64,000 nucleotides of DNA, from contig NC_053415.1 in the NCBI RefSeq assembly GCF_016859285.1, forward strand, positions 16,687,001 through 16,751,000, written 5' to 3'. This document shows, piece by piece, positions 50,106-61,768 of the stretch. The notes below the pieces were generated by a model. That model made no database searches and was not told the origin of the DNA. It saw only the letters and a list, made by a program, of their open reading frames with translations. This stretch comes from Xiphias gladius (taxonomy: Eukaryota > Chordata > Actinopteri > Istiophoriformes > Xiphiidae). Each line of letters begins with the position of its first letter. Within the stretch, counting starts at the first letter, position 1. The position numbers and the translations under genes were made by a program.

Positions 50106-51130
50106 GACAAAAAGTTGTACTTGGTGTCATTTTAGATTTGACCAAAGCATCTGATACTGTCAATCATAAAACTTGTATTTCCAAACTTAATAAATATGGC
50201 GTGCAGGATGTTGCTCTCAAATGGTTTGTTAACTATTTAAATGAGAGAGAACAATTTGTATGAATTAATGGTTGCATATCTAAGAAGTTAAAAATAGTTT
50301 TAGGGGTACCCCAGGATTCGTTTCTCTGCCCTTTATTATTTTTGACCTGTGAAAATCTTCTCCCTATTTTATTTGCAGATGACACTGATCTTATAGCCTC
50401 AAACGATGACTTCAAAACCCCGAGAGTGTGTAAGAGATGAATTGCCTGCTGTTTGTAAATGGTTTCAACTGAATAAGCCTACTCTCAATGTCAATAAATG
50501 TTACTTCATGATCTTTAGTAACAAAAACAAATCCTACTCCAAAGATGAACCTTAAATATTTATAAATTGAACGGAAATTTTCCAAGAGCCATATACAACA
50601 TTCTTAGGAATAATTGTAGATGAAAAATCCAATTGGAAAAATCATATTGAATGTGTGTGCAAGAGTTCAATGAAGTTGCTTGGTATACTGAGAAGAGTTT
50701 GTTCTTTGTTCCATCCTTCTTCTCGTTTCACTCTTTATTATAGTCTCATATTTCCCTATATTAATTACTTCAATATTGTTTGGGCTGCAACATATCCATC
50801 ATATCTTACCAAATTACTGGTAATTCAGAAGAGGTTTTTGAGAACAATTTCATATTCTAACAGACAAGACCCATCTGCTCCTCTTTTTAGAAGATATACA
50901 CTGCTGTCAATAGATAAGATACACGTTTTTCAAACATGCTTGTTCATGTTCAGAAGAATGAATTGCAAGCAAGAGCTCTCAGATACTTTTCTTTTTTTTT
51001 TTTTTTTTTTTTCAGAAACTCACTCATATTCAACTAGACGACTAGAAAACATTTCCATTATATTACATATTTACATACATCAAGATTTTTTTTTTAAAGT
51101 TTCAGTTTACTGGTCACAGTTATGAATTGA
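50106..51130 (+). pseudogene. Dead LINE reverse transcriptase (5'-truncated)
   Basis: The plus strand encodes, across frameshifts and stops, LDLTKASDTVNH (cf. the LDLSKAFDTVDH block), ALKWFVNYL, GVPQDSF.CPLLF (cf. GVPQGSILGPLLF) and the catalytic box FADD at 50372-50383. It then continues in another frame (50655-51125) with LYYSLIFPYINYFNIVWA and IQKRFLRTISYSNRQDPSAPLF, the usual C-terminal region of a Jockey/CR1-like fish LINE. The C-terminal frame is broken by a long T-tract coding for Phe. The N-terminal endonuclease is absent. An inactive retrotransposon copy, not a host gene. Confidence 0.8.
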
Positions 51131-51596
51131 AAATTTATAAAATGGCGTACGTCATGCTCTTCTTTTCTTTTTTTTTTTTAAAAAATTTTTTGTTTCTTCT
51201 TCTATCTTGAACCTTACAGTAAGATCTTTCTGTGGGTTGCACATACTGTATGCACTAATTCTAATTTTATTTTTTTTTTGTTTTTTTTTTTTTTTTTTAT
51301 TTTATATGTTTTTTTTTTTTTTTTATATTATATTTTTTGCTTGCGTTGTTTCTTAGTAAGGTAGATTGCTTTGTTTTATTTTGTTTTTAATGAGTAAAAA
51401 TGTCATGTTTTAAATTTTTTTTTTAAAATATGGAGACGACTAAAAAAAAATCTGACTCTGAACTATATTTTCTTTAATTCATTATTCAAGTAGGATGAGG
51501 CACACACAGAAAATAATGTGAGTAACAAAGGCATTCATCTCAAATTACAGTTCCATGAATAATGCATTTGTTGAGATTAAAAATGACTGATTGTAT
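51131..51596. repeat. T-rich low-complexity DNA after the LINE
   Basis: Several T-runs of 9-18 and A-runs. Possibly the decayed 3' UTR and tail of the LINE, but no boundary is clear. Confidence 0.4.
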
Positions 51597-51957
51597 CAGG
51601 GCTGCAATAATTATTTCCATTGTTGTATAATCTGGTGATAATTTTTTTCAATTAATCAATCAGCCATTAAGTCTTGAAATGAAAAGAAAATACTGAACAA
51701 AAAAGGACCTCATGTGTTCCCTGAGCCCCAGGTGATGATCTCCAGTTGCTTGTTTTGTCAAATCAAAAGGTCCAAAAGCCAAAAGTATCTCATTTTAAAA
51801 TGATACAAAACAGAGAAAAATGGCAAATCTTCGTGTTTGACAGCCTAAAACCAGGCAATGCTTACCATTTTTGTTTGATGTTAAATGATTAATCAGTTAT
51901 TAAAATTGATGAATTTTCTGTTCTCTAGTAGATTAGCGTCAAATTGTTTCAGCCTTG
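51597..51957 (-). mobile_element. Teleost MITE-like repeat, family B, copy 1
   Basis: Begins GGGCTGCAATAATTATTTCC and ends near GATTAGCGTCAAATTGTTTC. The ends are diverged inverted copies built of ATTAATCAATCA-type sequence. Reversed, the interior (ACAAAACAAGCAACTGGAGA) matches ACAAGCAATTTGAAGACGTC of the copy at 61535-61768. Confidence 0.65.
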
Positions 51958-54439
51958 GACTGTGTGTCAGCTAAGAACCCTGGGAAGACGGGTTCACAAT
52001 TAAAGGCATCTCATTTAATACCAACAAATGCACATGTGTATGCATGAACAGACGAGGAGGAGGAGATGGAAATGTGAGGTTTGTGGCTCTGGCCTTTAAA
52101 CAGATGGTGTCCAGACTGAGACAGATGAGGAGTTAAACCCAGGAGAATGGGTGTAGAAAGGGGGAGGGAGAGGACACAAGCAATATCAGGTGGAGTGTAG
52201 CACAAGGCAAAGAACCCAAAAGTCATTGTTGCTATGGTCATCGGAGATTCTACTGAAATGAAATGGTTGTTTTTTGAGGACTGTTCATTGGGAGTCCAAT
52301 TGTTTTTTTTTAAATACTTAATTTAAATATTTTAATGCAAGTGGGGGAAAAAGGTCATTAGATCATTTGGTCAATGCTTAAATCATCCTGGCATTGCTTT
52401 AATGTTAGGCCTGGCCAGGGGTTTGATGCAGAAGCCCAGTTAATCCCAGATCTGCAGTACACAGTTAAAGTTCTTACAAATGTGAATTGATCAGCCATTA
52501 TCTATTCATTAGTACTATTGTGAAGATAGGCTCCAGTCAAAGATGGCACCTCTAGACAAAAAAGACATCTCTCAAAACTCTTCAAATGAAAGGCAGATAA
52601 ATAAAGTAGAAAAAGAAGAACACATACTGTATGTGTATTTCTTACTCTTTTTTTTTTTTTTTACATTGGTCAGGCTGCCATCCTCTTTGCAACAATGTTT
52701 TAGTAAGACAATAACATAACCTTTAAACTAGTTGTTTGTTTTATGCATATATGCACCAGAGACAGTCCACATTAATCAACATTGATTAAAATGGCAATGT
52801 GTCCGAGTTAGCCATGCTTGACTTTTGGCATCTCCGGGGCCTTTAAAATGTAAAAAAAAGATGAAGATTGGCCCAATAAGACAAAAATCTCTTTTGGTGA
52901 CATAATGAACAAGTAAAATTGTTTTTTAGATTAAGGATTAAACATTGACACTTAACATAGTTTACTTTAAATTTAAAGTTTCCTTGTTTTGCTTGTTTGT
53001 TTTCATTTGGACTCATTTCAGCACCAGGAGCTGTCCCTGTGCTGACATTTCAAACAGCCTGCTGCATGTTTGTAAATGGAAGGTGCTGTTTGTTAGACGA
53101 TAAAAATGGTAATTACATGTAAGATGTGCATGACTATAATATATATGTATGTATGTATATATATATGTGTGTGTACAGATGATGTGTTTAACTGCTTAAT
53201 GTTCTGAGGGACAGAAAAAGGACATTTTCAGATCAACCATACTATACTTGCAGCAGAGGGCCAGAATCATCATCATAAAGATGATATACTTCTTATACAG
53301 AATGTGAGATATTTGATGATGTATGTAATGTGTGTGATAAAACCCGCTGTTAGGCAGACAGAAGACAGTACCACAAGAGATAATTGCTTTGAACTGTAAT
53401 GGTACAACCCTCTGGCATGGTCTCATGGTTTGTTCCATTCCAGTTTTTCATTTAGATTTTTTTTTTTTTTTTTTCACGGTGTTCAGGGTGTCTGTTCTGC
53501 AATTACTGCAGACAGCTGGGTTACAGCAAAACACACACTACATTCACTACACACACACTCATGATCATGTCAACATCACACCTTCAGACCCTCAACTGAG
53601 ACTGGCAATTTAACAGAATGGCTATAAACCGTACCACAGAGCAAAACTTTTCTCATTAGCTCTCCCTTGAGTATGGTCTCTATTTTGAAACAGGGATTTG
53701 TCTCTTTTTCATAATTGTTGTACCTACTTTTTTTCAAAATTATGTATGTACAGTACATATGATGTTGATAGTTTGAGAGTAAATGTGATATTATGTTAGG
53801 TGGAAATGTAATTAAATGAAATGAGCATTTGAGGCAATTTACATTCCTGACATATTCGAATCAATCAAACGCAAATATTAATGTTTACTAACCTCACAAT
53901 TCTGAGAAACCATCTTCATCACAGGACGCATCGTTCTCCCTGTGATGAGCGGCGTGTCCAGGCCATTTCCCAAATGGCAAGAAAGAAATGGTCACATGGC
54001 GGGTTTGGAGAGAGTGATAATGATGTTGGCCACATGCCAAGGCCTTCTCAATAATAACACATGATCCCAACTGAGCATTTATGGTGCCATCTCTGACAGT
54101 GTCTGAGGTAACATTTTCCACCATCGTCACGGAGGTGGAGGCCCTTTTTGTGATTTACTTGCAATGATTATGTTAGTAATGATTAGTTCTGACATTTCCC
54201 TCTAAGAGATGAGCCGTTCAAAATGCCAGAGCCACAATGCTACAACCACCACATTTAACCATACAGGGCAGACTACAAAAACACAAACCGGTCCACAATG
54301 TTAGGCTATATATTATTTTATGGTCGGCTTTCATGGCAAAGGATAGAGCAATCTTTATTAAAGTTGGTGTCCAATTTTTTTTTTTCTTGCATGGATAAAT
54401 GAGCAGTTTTACAGTTCCCTTCATTCCCCACACAGACTG
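51958..54439. other. Gene-free intergenic DNA upstream of nhlh2
   Basis: No exon was recognised. It holds T-runs (about 52650-52662 and 53459-53474) and a short (TATG)n/(TA)n stretch near 53140-53172. Distal nhlh2 control elements could lie here, but none is evident. Confidence 0.4.
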
Positions 54440-55309
54440 CCTTTCCCTTACCGATCCCCATAAACCGGCACCTCTCTCTGGCGAAACGTTACAGCTCGTG
54501 ACCTAACCAAGTGTTGCGCACTGTGGTTTACAGATGCCCAGCTATCGCCGCGTAGGCTCCACTTACGCAGATGTGACCCAATCTCCCATGAAACGAGGGA
54601 CACAACGAGCTTCGTCCGCTTCGTTTGTGTTTTCCAAGTTTGAATGGACAGGGCACAGCAGATGTTTCAGTCTGCTCCCGAAGGAGGAGAGTTTTTGGGA
54701 CTTTGAGACACATTTGGCTCGATTTTCTTTCTGTTTAGACAAGCAAGATTTTGCTTGTATAAGATATGGCGCCAGTGTGTGTGTGGGGGGGGGTAGTTTC
54801 ACGTCAAGTGCACTCCAAACTATAAGAATCCGAACAAAACGTCTCCACAACCAAATCTGCCCATGAACGTCTCCTGGGAATGAAAGTGAAAGAAGGGAGA
54901 GGCTTGGACAAATAAACACCCTCTCATTATCCCGCTGTGCCCGTCGTGACTTCGCTGCAGTTTTATGGAGAGATGGGGGTGTCTTGTCTTGCGCACATCC
55001 AGGCGAGGTTTGATGGAAGACAAAGACAGAGCAACAAGCCAGAACTGTCTCTCCCTGAACTGCACTAGACAGCGGGATGGACAGGGAGGAGGACGAGCCG
55101 GACTCCGCGCCTGCTTGCCCCGATGTCAGACCCGAGCCCAGGTCCTGCTTTCAGCTCTTTAACTCGACTTAAACGAATCGAAACCGGGACGGCATGGAGG
55201 CATGGAGGGAGAAAACTTTACCTCCCTGCGCTGACTGTTTGTTGGTGCAGCTTTAATATGTGACATTTTGAATCAGCTTGTCCTGGTTCTGGTTCTTTGG
55301 ATGCGCAAG
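54440..55309 (+). promoter_or_regulatory. Probable promoter and non-coding first exon of nhlh2
   Basis: GC content and CpG frequency rise here relative to the flanks. A strong donor, GCGCAAG followed by GTGAGC, sits at 55309/55310 and could splice to the acceptor CTCAG at 56219. The intron would be about 910 bp. The transcription start is not identifiable. The structure agrees with the untranslated first exon known for NHLH genes. A 110-codon frame at 54534-54866 has no known domain and is not called as a gene. Confidence 0.5.
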
Positions 55310-56219
55310 GTGAGCTCCGATTTCATGTTGTTTACTTATCCCGCCCGTCGGCCAAACGGTGATTCCGCTCAATGAGCTGCTCTGCGGCGCAGTTTCGGAG
55401 GTTTGGTCTGTTCCGCACGGGCTCAGCTGATCGCAAGCGATTGTTCAGAAGTTTTGTTATGCTGAACCATAGCGACATTCAAACAGGAAAAAAAAAAAAA
55501 AAAAAAGGATACAGAACTGAGCCGTCGAGCTACTCCTTCTGCTCGGAGCTGACCTGATAAATAACAAGCTCAGCGCAGAAAAGAAAGATATTGCGAGTCG
55601 ATAATTTGTTGTTGAAAAACGTTTTACTTGAAACAAATAGAGAAATGCCAAAAAAATACATGAATAAATAAAATAATAATAATACAATTTCATTCATTTC
55701 CATTGTAGATTAATTCTTTCTCTGGGCAGGATATAATGTTCTCTTTTCCAGTGCCTTTTGCTTCGACCTTTTGATTCCATTGTCTTAAGACCCCAAAGTC
55801 GGATTTTAAACATCCATGATTTTCACTACATGGTTCGATAGGTCGTATTTGTTTGTGCAGGGATGATAACGTTTCGGCACCTGGGTCGCGGCCACGCAGT
55901 TCCGTCACAGGGCGGCAGCACGGGTCCACCACATCCTTTTGCCAACAAGGAACCCAAATCTGACCGCTAAGAAAAGCGGAGATATAGAACAGAAAAATTA
56001 ACAGTGTTCCTAAAATAATACTACAGAGATAGGATCTACGCCAGGTTTTCAATGCAAAGTGAATGGGTTGGCATGTATGAAATGTGCTGCAAAAAAATGA
56101 TTTGCCTTATAATATCGCGTCATTATTTGCGTCTCAATTCCTGGCACTTGCTCATAAAGTTAAAACAATGATTTCCAAACGTCTGTGGATGTATTTTTAC
56201 TGACTTCTACTGGTCTCAG
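55310..56219 (+). other. Probable nhlh2 intron 1
   Basis: Bounded by GTGAGC and CTGGTCTCAG. It contains an A-run at 55489-55506 and otherwise unremarkable sequence. The first 200 bp remain CpG-rich. Confidence 0.5.
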
Positions 56220-56245
56220 GAAGTTTGCAGCGCGAGGACGGGGGC

Positions 56246-56614
56246 ATGATGCTCAGTCCTGACCAGCACGAGCCCGTGCTGCCCTGGGGACAGACGGACA
56301 CAGGGACCTACCTGGACGATGTCCAGTGCGGGTCCGTGACGGCCGAGCCCGCGGGTGGAGAGGGCAAGGCGCGCTCCGTGCACGTGCCCGCGCCCAGCAG
56401 GGAGGAGAAGAGGCGGAGGAGGCGCGCGACGGCTAAGTATCGATCCGCGCACGCCACCCGGGAGCGGATCCGCGTGGTGGCCTTCAACGTGGCCTTTGCG
56501 GAGCTGAGGAAGCTGCTCCCAACGATCCCCCCGGACAAAAAGTTGTCCAAGATTGAGATCCTACGACTCGCGATTTGTTACATCTCCTACCTCGACCACG
56601 TGCTGGATGTTTAA
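56246..56614 (+). CDS. nhlh2: Nescient helix-loop-helix 2, neuronal bHLH transcription factor
   Basis: 122-aa nuclear protein that binds E-boxes as a dimer; NHLH2 acts in differentiating neurons, including hypothalamic and GnRH cells in mammals. It starts MMLSPDQ, the NHLH2-specific beginning (NHLH1 starts MMLNSDT). The conserved core [27 protein letters not shown] lies at 51-77, helix 1 at about 78-92, the loop PTIPPDKK at 92-99, and helix 2 [18 protein letters not shown] from 99. The C-terminus is HVLDV. The E-box contact residues in ATRERIR are intact. Against the mammalian NHLH1/NHLH2 consensus there are four changes in the domain: Glu78 to Val, Leu82 to Val, Leu94 to Ile and Asn117 to Asp. 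The N-terminus is about 13 residues shorter than in human. The first of two tandem ATGs was chosen; the frame stays open upstream but lacks an ATG. The whole coding sequence is in the second exon. Confidence 0.95.
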   Translation: MMLSPDQHEPVLPWGQTDTGTYLDDVQCGSVTAEPAGGEGKARSVHVPAPSREEKRRRRRATAKYRSAHATRERIRVVAFNVAFAELRKLLPTIPPDKKLSKIEILRLAICYISYLDHVLDV

Positions 56615-57117
56615 GCCGCAACTTGGGCTCCAGCTGGAGGAGGGCCCGAGGCAGGATGACTGTGTGTAACCAGACGCGACAGGTGAAGGATTTCCGGAAG
56701 CAACCGTGAAGCCTGCTGATACAAGATCTGAGGGAGACCCTGCATGTGTGGGGTTCTAGGGTTACATCGAACCAATGAATTTGCCCCAAACAGTACAGAC
56801 AAACTGTGGCCTCCTGTGCACCCTAAGGATTGTTATGGGAATATCCCATTGACTTTTCACCATGGGAAACAGCTGCAGGACTGCTGTAGGCTTGCTGTCC
56901 GTCATCAAAACGATGGAAAGAATGGAGATATTTCTGATATTTGTGTAGCCAAACCACTAAAACATAGCAATGCTTCTCTGTTGTGACTTAGATTCCCTTT
57001 TTGCACCAATTTTGTAAGTATATTTATTTCAATTACCCAAAAGAAAAGTCTTTCGTGTGCTGTCATTACGATGGATTCAGCTGCAGCTGAAATTGTATTT
57101 GAAATCTTTATGTTGAA

Positions 57118-57123
57118 AATAAA
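57118..57123 (+). terminator. Poly(A) signal AATAAA of nhlh2
   Basis: AATAAA 504 nt past the stop codon, followed by a GT/T-rich stretch. The transcript probably ends near 57140. Confidence 0.65.
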
Positions 57124-57149
57124 CTGTGGCAGCTTAAAATAATTAAGAA

Positions 57150-59330
57150 CCCTCTTTGTTGCTGTTTTGATCCCAGTTATAGTATATTACTATATCTCTG
57201 AAGCCATATGGGTTTGCAAGGGCAAAATCTGATTATAAGACCTTTTTATGTTTCAGCTTAAAATGCGTCTTCTGAAAGCCTTTTGCAAGTAATTTGATTT
57301 TTTTATTTTTTTTTTTTTTTGCCATCAATAATGTTTAATGCGACTGGCCTACTCCCTTAATCATTTAATTTAGTTAAACTGAACATAAATAGTCGACAGT
57401 CAAATCAATCAATCTATCAATCATTGAACATTTGAGGTTTTTCTCAGTATTTTGACACACTGCCCTGTCTTTCCACATTACCAAAAGATATGTATGAGAT
57501 CAGGCTGTGAATGTGAACTCCTGTTCGTCCCTTTGCTTTTTCTCTCCATTAGTCAGAGGCTGTCTGCGCTCCCTCTCTCATCCCTTTATGTGAGCCTCTG
57601 CGGTGTAATGTGGCCCAAGGGGCTCTGGGTATTGTTCATGTCCACTCCAGCAGTAAGAGTGACAGCCCTTTGTCCACACACTGCACACTGCACATTACCC
57701 ACACCACACACTGGTCTACACACTGGTTACAATAGGTATGTTGGGGACTAGAGAGATAGAGGCCAAACCTAACAACATATTTTAAGATAAATGGGGCAGG
57801 AAATGTTATAAAGCTCATACATATTAATTTTCTGTATAGTTTTAGCAAATATGGGTAAACTACTAAAACTACGCTGGAACAGTCTGCATACAGCTCTGTC
57901 ACACACCACGATGTCTGGAAATTAGACTCGATTTTTTTTCTTGAAGTTAAATTTACTTTCATGTGTGAACAGGTCTGGAGCTGTGCTTTGATGTTATTCC
58001 AGACGTCCTTCTTCAATTTGATAAAGAATTGTCAGACTTGTGTTTGGAAGGAGCAACACTGCCCTCTGATGGAGTTTCACAGAGGAAATTTTAACTGTAG
58101 GAAGTTCATATCCATTTTTCTATATCACTGGTACATATTTTGGAGGGAATCTTGCTTGTATGGGCATCATGACTGCATGTTGTGTGGCTTTCTTTTTCTT
58201 TTTTCATTGTGCAAAATAATTGTTTGATTTCACCTGGTGTCTCAGGTGCCCATAACTTTCTAAGCCCGGGTTTGGGTAAGGGTTGGTTATTTATTTTTAC
58301 ATGTTTTTTTTGTGCCTTTATTCATTGAAAACACTGCTTTATTTGCATTTAGTCGCTGTTCTGGTCCTTTCAATCATATCACGTGAAATTTAGAAAGGGT
58401 AAGAAAGAAGTGCTCAGACAGGACAGCTACTAAATGGACCTTGAGGTGAAATTGTTTAGTCAGCTGCTGTTTTCAGGGTCAAGAATGAACTTTAAAACTC
58501 AACACAGCTATTTCGTGAATTAATAATATCATTATCACTGCTGTTTTTGTCATTCTTCTTGCTGCAGACAGTAAATAAAATGTGGCAAACATTTCTTGAA
58601 CTGTTCTCTTTGTTTTTTTTTTCTTGCAACCTGTTACCACTATGGTCTTTCTTGGCCTTTTTCTCCTGGGAGAAAAAATTCCTCCCACTCTCTTGTATTT
58701 CTATGCCAGTATATTATGTGGCCCTATTGTGTGTGTGTTAATATGATCACACACAAATTAATTGAGGAATATTGACCTTTCAAGCATAGTATCGGCGGAA
58801 AACAACGAAGGTGTTAAAGCTGGATTTAAACACACAACAAAGGACATCATGATCAGGTATTTAAGCAAGATCCACCTTAGAGCCCTTATCAGTGAAATGG
58901 GGGTGTGGGGGGCTCGGGAAGTTTCCAGCTTTGCCTGGTTTGTAACAAAGCCCTACAGGTGCTCAATAGTTTTCTTACAAGCTACCTGCTGAGATTTTAG
59001 TTTAGGTTACTGAATGGCTCTGGGTGGATTATTATGTAATCAAACATCACAAGCTTTAAGATCCACTTAGGACATTCTCTGTTTTGCACAATAGTTTGTG
59101 GCTGAGCAAAAGAAGTCTGATAAAGTTCTTACAAATTCTTAAAAACACACGTACTCCTTTTTCCCCGCAGTGTTTGTTAATGTGCACAATGATCAAAAAT
59201 TTTTCATGGCAGAATGAAAGGTCCACTCCCCCACTGTAGGTGGAGGCTCCCATTCTTCACATCACCCCCCTAAGTTGCACATTGGACCAGCATTGGCTTC
59301 CAAAATAGTGATTCAATGTCCTCTTTCTGC
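57150..59330. other. Gene-free DNA between nhlh2 and the next CpG-rich start
   Basis: No coding exon, RNA or clear transposon was recognised. A T-run lies at about 57299-57320. Confidence 0.4.
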
Positions 59331-59439
59331 AGATTCATGTGGACACAGCCTGCAGTGCACACACACACACACACACCAGTTTGCACAGCGAGGGTCAAAC
59401 ATGCAAGTCAAGTAACAGTCAAGACATACTTTTGAAGGG

Positions 59440-59752
59440 ACCGGCATTTGAAACGTTACCGGTCAAACGGAACCAAGTTCACCGCGTTGACGCTTCTGCT
59501 TACGACCGTGAAGCACGACCTCTTGTGGGCTGCAGCTGAAAGTAATCCTTCTGGCGCACTCGGGAGTGTATTGTACCTCCACGCCGCCTTCCCCTCTCGG
59601 CTCCTGCTCTATCACGATTGCCAGGCTCGTATGAGGGAGCTGCCTCGCAGAACGGTACAGGCGCGCCTCACAGCAGCAGCGGCGGCAGCGCGGCGGCGAC
59701 AGACTCACACCGAGACGCGAGTGAGGGATCATGACATACATCCGAGAGAAAG
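59440..59752 (+). other. CpG-rich candidate first exon of an unidentified gene
   Basis: A local CpG-rich segment (notably GGCGGCAGCGCGGCGGCGAC near 59680) ends at a good donor, GAGAAAG followed by GTAGGT, at 59752/59753. An ATG at 59731, preceded by an in-frame TGA at 59722, opens the short peptide MTYIREK in phase 1 at the donor. It may be a coding start or a non-coding first exon. The rest of the gene would lie beyond the window or in exons I could not recognise, so the product is unknown. The 5' end is approximate. Confidence 0.4.
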
Positions 59753-60197
59753 GTAGGTTTAATGAACTGATAATCGGGATTTTGTGTGTTCATTACACCG
59801 TGCGTATCCTGGCCAAAAGCCTGAGACACAACCCCACGCAAGAATTACTGATGAAGTTCAATGCTGTCGTCGTGGAAAAAAATGGTTTCCTTGCAACCAG
59901 ACAGATGTAGCCCTAAGCCTGTGGTCCTCCTAACCCATATTCATGTGGAGGTGAACCTTGTAGTTTTGCTTTTTTTTTTTTTTTTTATTTGATCTGCTCC
60001 TCTACCTCGTATGTGTAAATTGATAGACTGAACCAACAGAATGCATGCATTATTTGAGGTGATAGTAGTTTATATAGCCCACTGTGGTTAATGGGCTTCG
60101 GGGATTGAGGCTGAAACGAGATCTATTGTAACCGAAACTGCAGCTGTGTAATAGAGAGGTAACATCATCATCCCTTCGCTCTCTCAGACTCAGGAGC

Positions 60198-60473
60198 CTA
60201 TAAAATAAAGGGCGTTTCGGATCAGGCTACAGCTGCAGGGTGATGGTGTGCGTCGCCATCAGCAGCAGCTGCCTGTGCTCAGCTGGATGAGGCGCTACTA
60301 CGACCGAAGCCGCTTCACGTGTCTCCTCTGAAACTGTCTCCCCCTGTATCACTCAGAGGCATGATGCTGCAGTGAAACCGTGCAGCACCTACAGCCATGT
60401 ATTATTGAACAGTGCTGATAGGTCCTGTGTACAGAGGCTGAAGGATGCTGTGGTATGGGAACCCCCTCAATGG
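60198..60473 (+). promoter_or_regulatory. Second candidate promoter and exon, TATA-preceded
   Basis: TATAAAATAAA at about 60198-60208 is followed, 240 bp later, by the consensus donor AATGG|GTGAGT at 60473/60474. Just before it, an ATG at 60445 (after an in-frame TGA at 60439) opens MLWYGNPLN, in phase 2 at the donor. This may be an alternative first exon of the same unidentified plus-strand gene. Because its phase differs from that of the exon ending at 59752, at most one of the two can be coding into a shared next exon. Confidence 0.35.
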
Positions 60474-60921
60474 GTGAGTCATCCCCTGGAAGCTATTCTC
60501 GCCATGAATGATCAAAAGAAAGTGTTGTTGGCAATGCTTTAGTTATTGTTCTCTTTTAAACGACGTTTTCTCGCTGGCAGGGCAGTGTGTCACAAGTGCA
60601 ATGAGAAATGGAGCTACCCCTCAGCACCCTTTAGGCTGCAGCATTAGGATCCCGCCAAGCTTGGATAGCACGGTATAAAGCATGAGCCATTCTAGAGTAG
60701 AGTACGGTGGTGTATTTACAGACACTGAGACACTGCTCTTAAGGTAGGAATGCACCGAGGTATCTCTTCCACAACCCTCCCACCCAGCATCACCTCGCTC
60801 CCTCTCCCTCTACTGTACTTTTACTTAGTTCCACATGAGCGGATCAGAGGCGACTAAGTTTGCATTCCAGAGAACTGTGTCAGGTCTCAACTTTCTCCTC
60901 TTACTCTGTGGGCGTGCATGA

Positions 60922-60922
<1 letters not shown>

Positions 60923-60997
<75 letters not shown>
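60923..60997. repeat. (GT)n microsatellite
   Basis: About 37 GT units. It produces the poly-Cys/Val artefact frames on the plus strand. Confidence 0.95.
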
Positions 60998-60998
<1 letters not shown>

Positions 60999-61534
60999 AG
61001 AGCGGCAGGGTGGGACTGGCTGAGACTATCCAGTCACTCAAAGGTCACAGGTTTGCTCTCCGCACACACCAAACAAATATGTTTGCTCCAAGAATCGAAT
61101 GTCAGATTGTCACAGCAGACAATGAAAGGAAGACACATAGGTAACAGGTTCCTAATTACATCATATGTCCTAGTGGTGAGTTCAATGAAAAAGGTAAAAA
61201 AAAAAAAAAGAAAATGTTCTAAATGTCTGTTTCCATGTGGGTTTCATGTCTTTGGGCCCTTGTCTCGGTTTAAGTTATTTCAGTCAATCAGCGATGCTAT
61301 AATAGGTTATTCAGTAGCTGTTCCTTTTGGTTATCTGGAGGCCATGATGGAATTGGAGATTGCTATCACTAGTGATAATATTGGCGATCATTGTGTCAAC
61401 CCTTGTTCTATTTCAAAGAGGTTTCGCCCAGCTTACCGTGTTACGTGTGTGTATGTGTGTGAGTGCATTATAGTAGGTTTCATTTGTTGCTATCAAAGGA
61501 TGTGTTTTATGGTAAAATTACAGAAAAATAACAT

Positions 61535-61768
61535 ATAGCTGAAATGATTATTCAATTAATTGATTAGTCAATCAACAGAAAATGAATTGGCAACAATTTT
61601 GACATTTATGGACATTGGTTGGACAGAACAAGCAATTTGAAGACGTCACCTTGGGTTCGCGGGACAGCGATGGCCATTTTGTTCTGTTCTCTGACATTTT
61701 ATTGACCAAAAGGTTCGTTTAGAAAATATCAGCAGTTTAATCGATAATGAAAATTCATTAGTTGCCCT
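61535..61768 (+). mobile_element. Teleost MITE-like repeat, family B, copy 2
   Basis: Runs from AGCTGAAATGATTATTCAAT through AGTCAATCAACAGAAAATGA and ACAAGCAATTTGAAGACGTC to ATCGATAATGAAAATTCATT AGTTGCCC. The two ends are diverged inverted copies. It is the same family as 51597-51957, in the opposite orientation. Confidence 0.7.

Noticed and set aside
50655-51125. 156-codon frame as a possible host gene
   Set aside because: It matches the C-terminal part of a LINE reverse transcriptase and continues an upstream broken frame.
54534-54866. 110-codon frame upstream of nhlh2
   Set aside because: Falls in the GC-rich promoter/first-exon region, overlaps an equally long frame on the other strand and has no recognisable domain.
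56225-56245. Upstream extension of nhlh2 (QREDGG)
   Set aside because: Only a TTG could start it; MMLSPDQ is the conserved NHLH2 start.
60860-61538. Long plus-strand frames with poly Val-Cys
   Set aside because: Created by the (GT)n microsatellite; the flanking residues show no domain.
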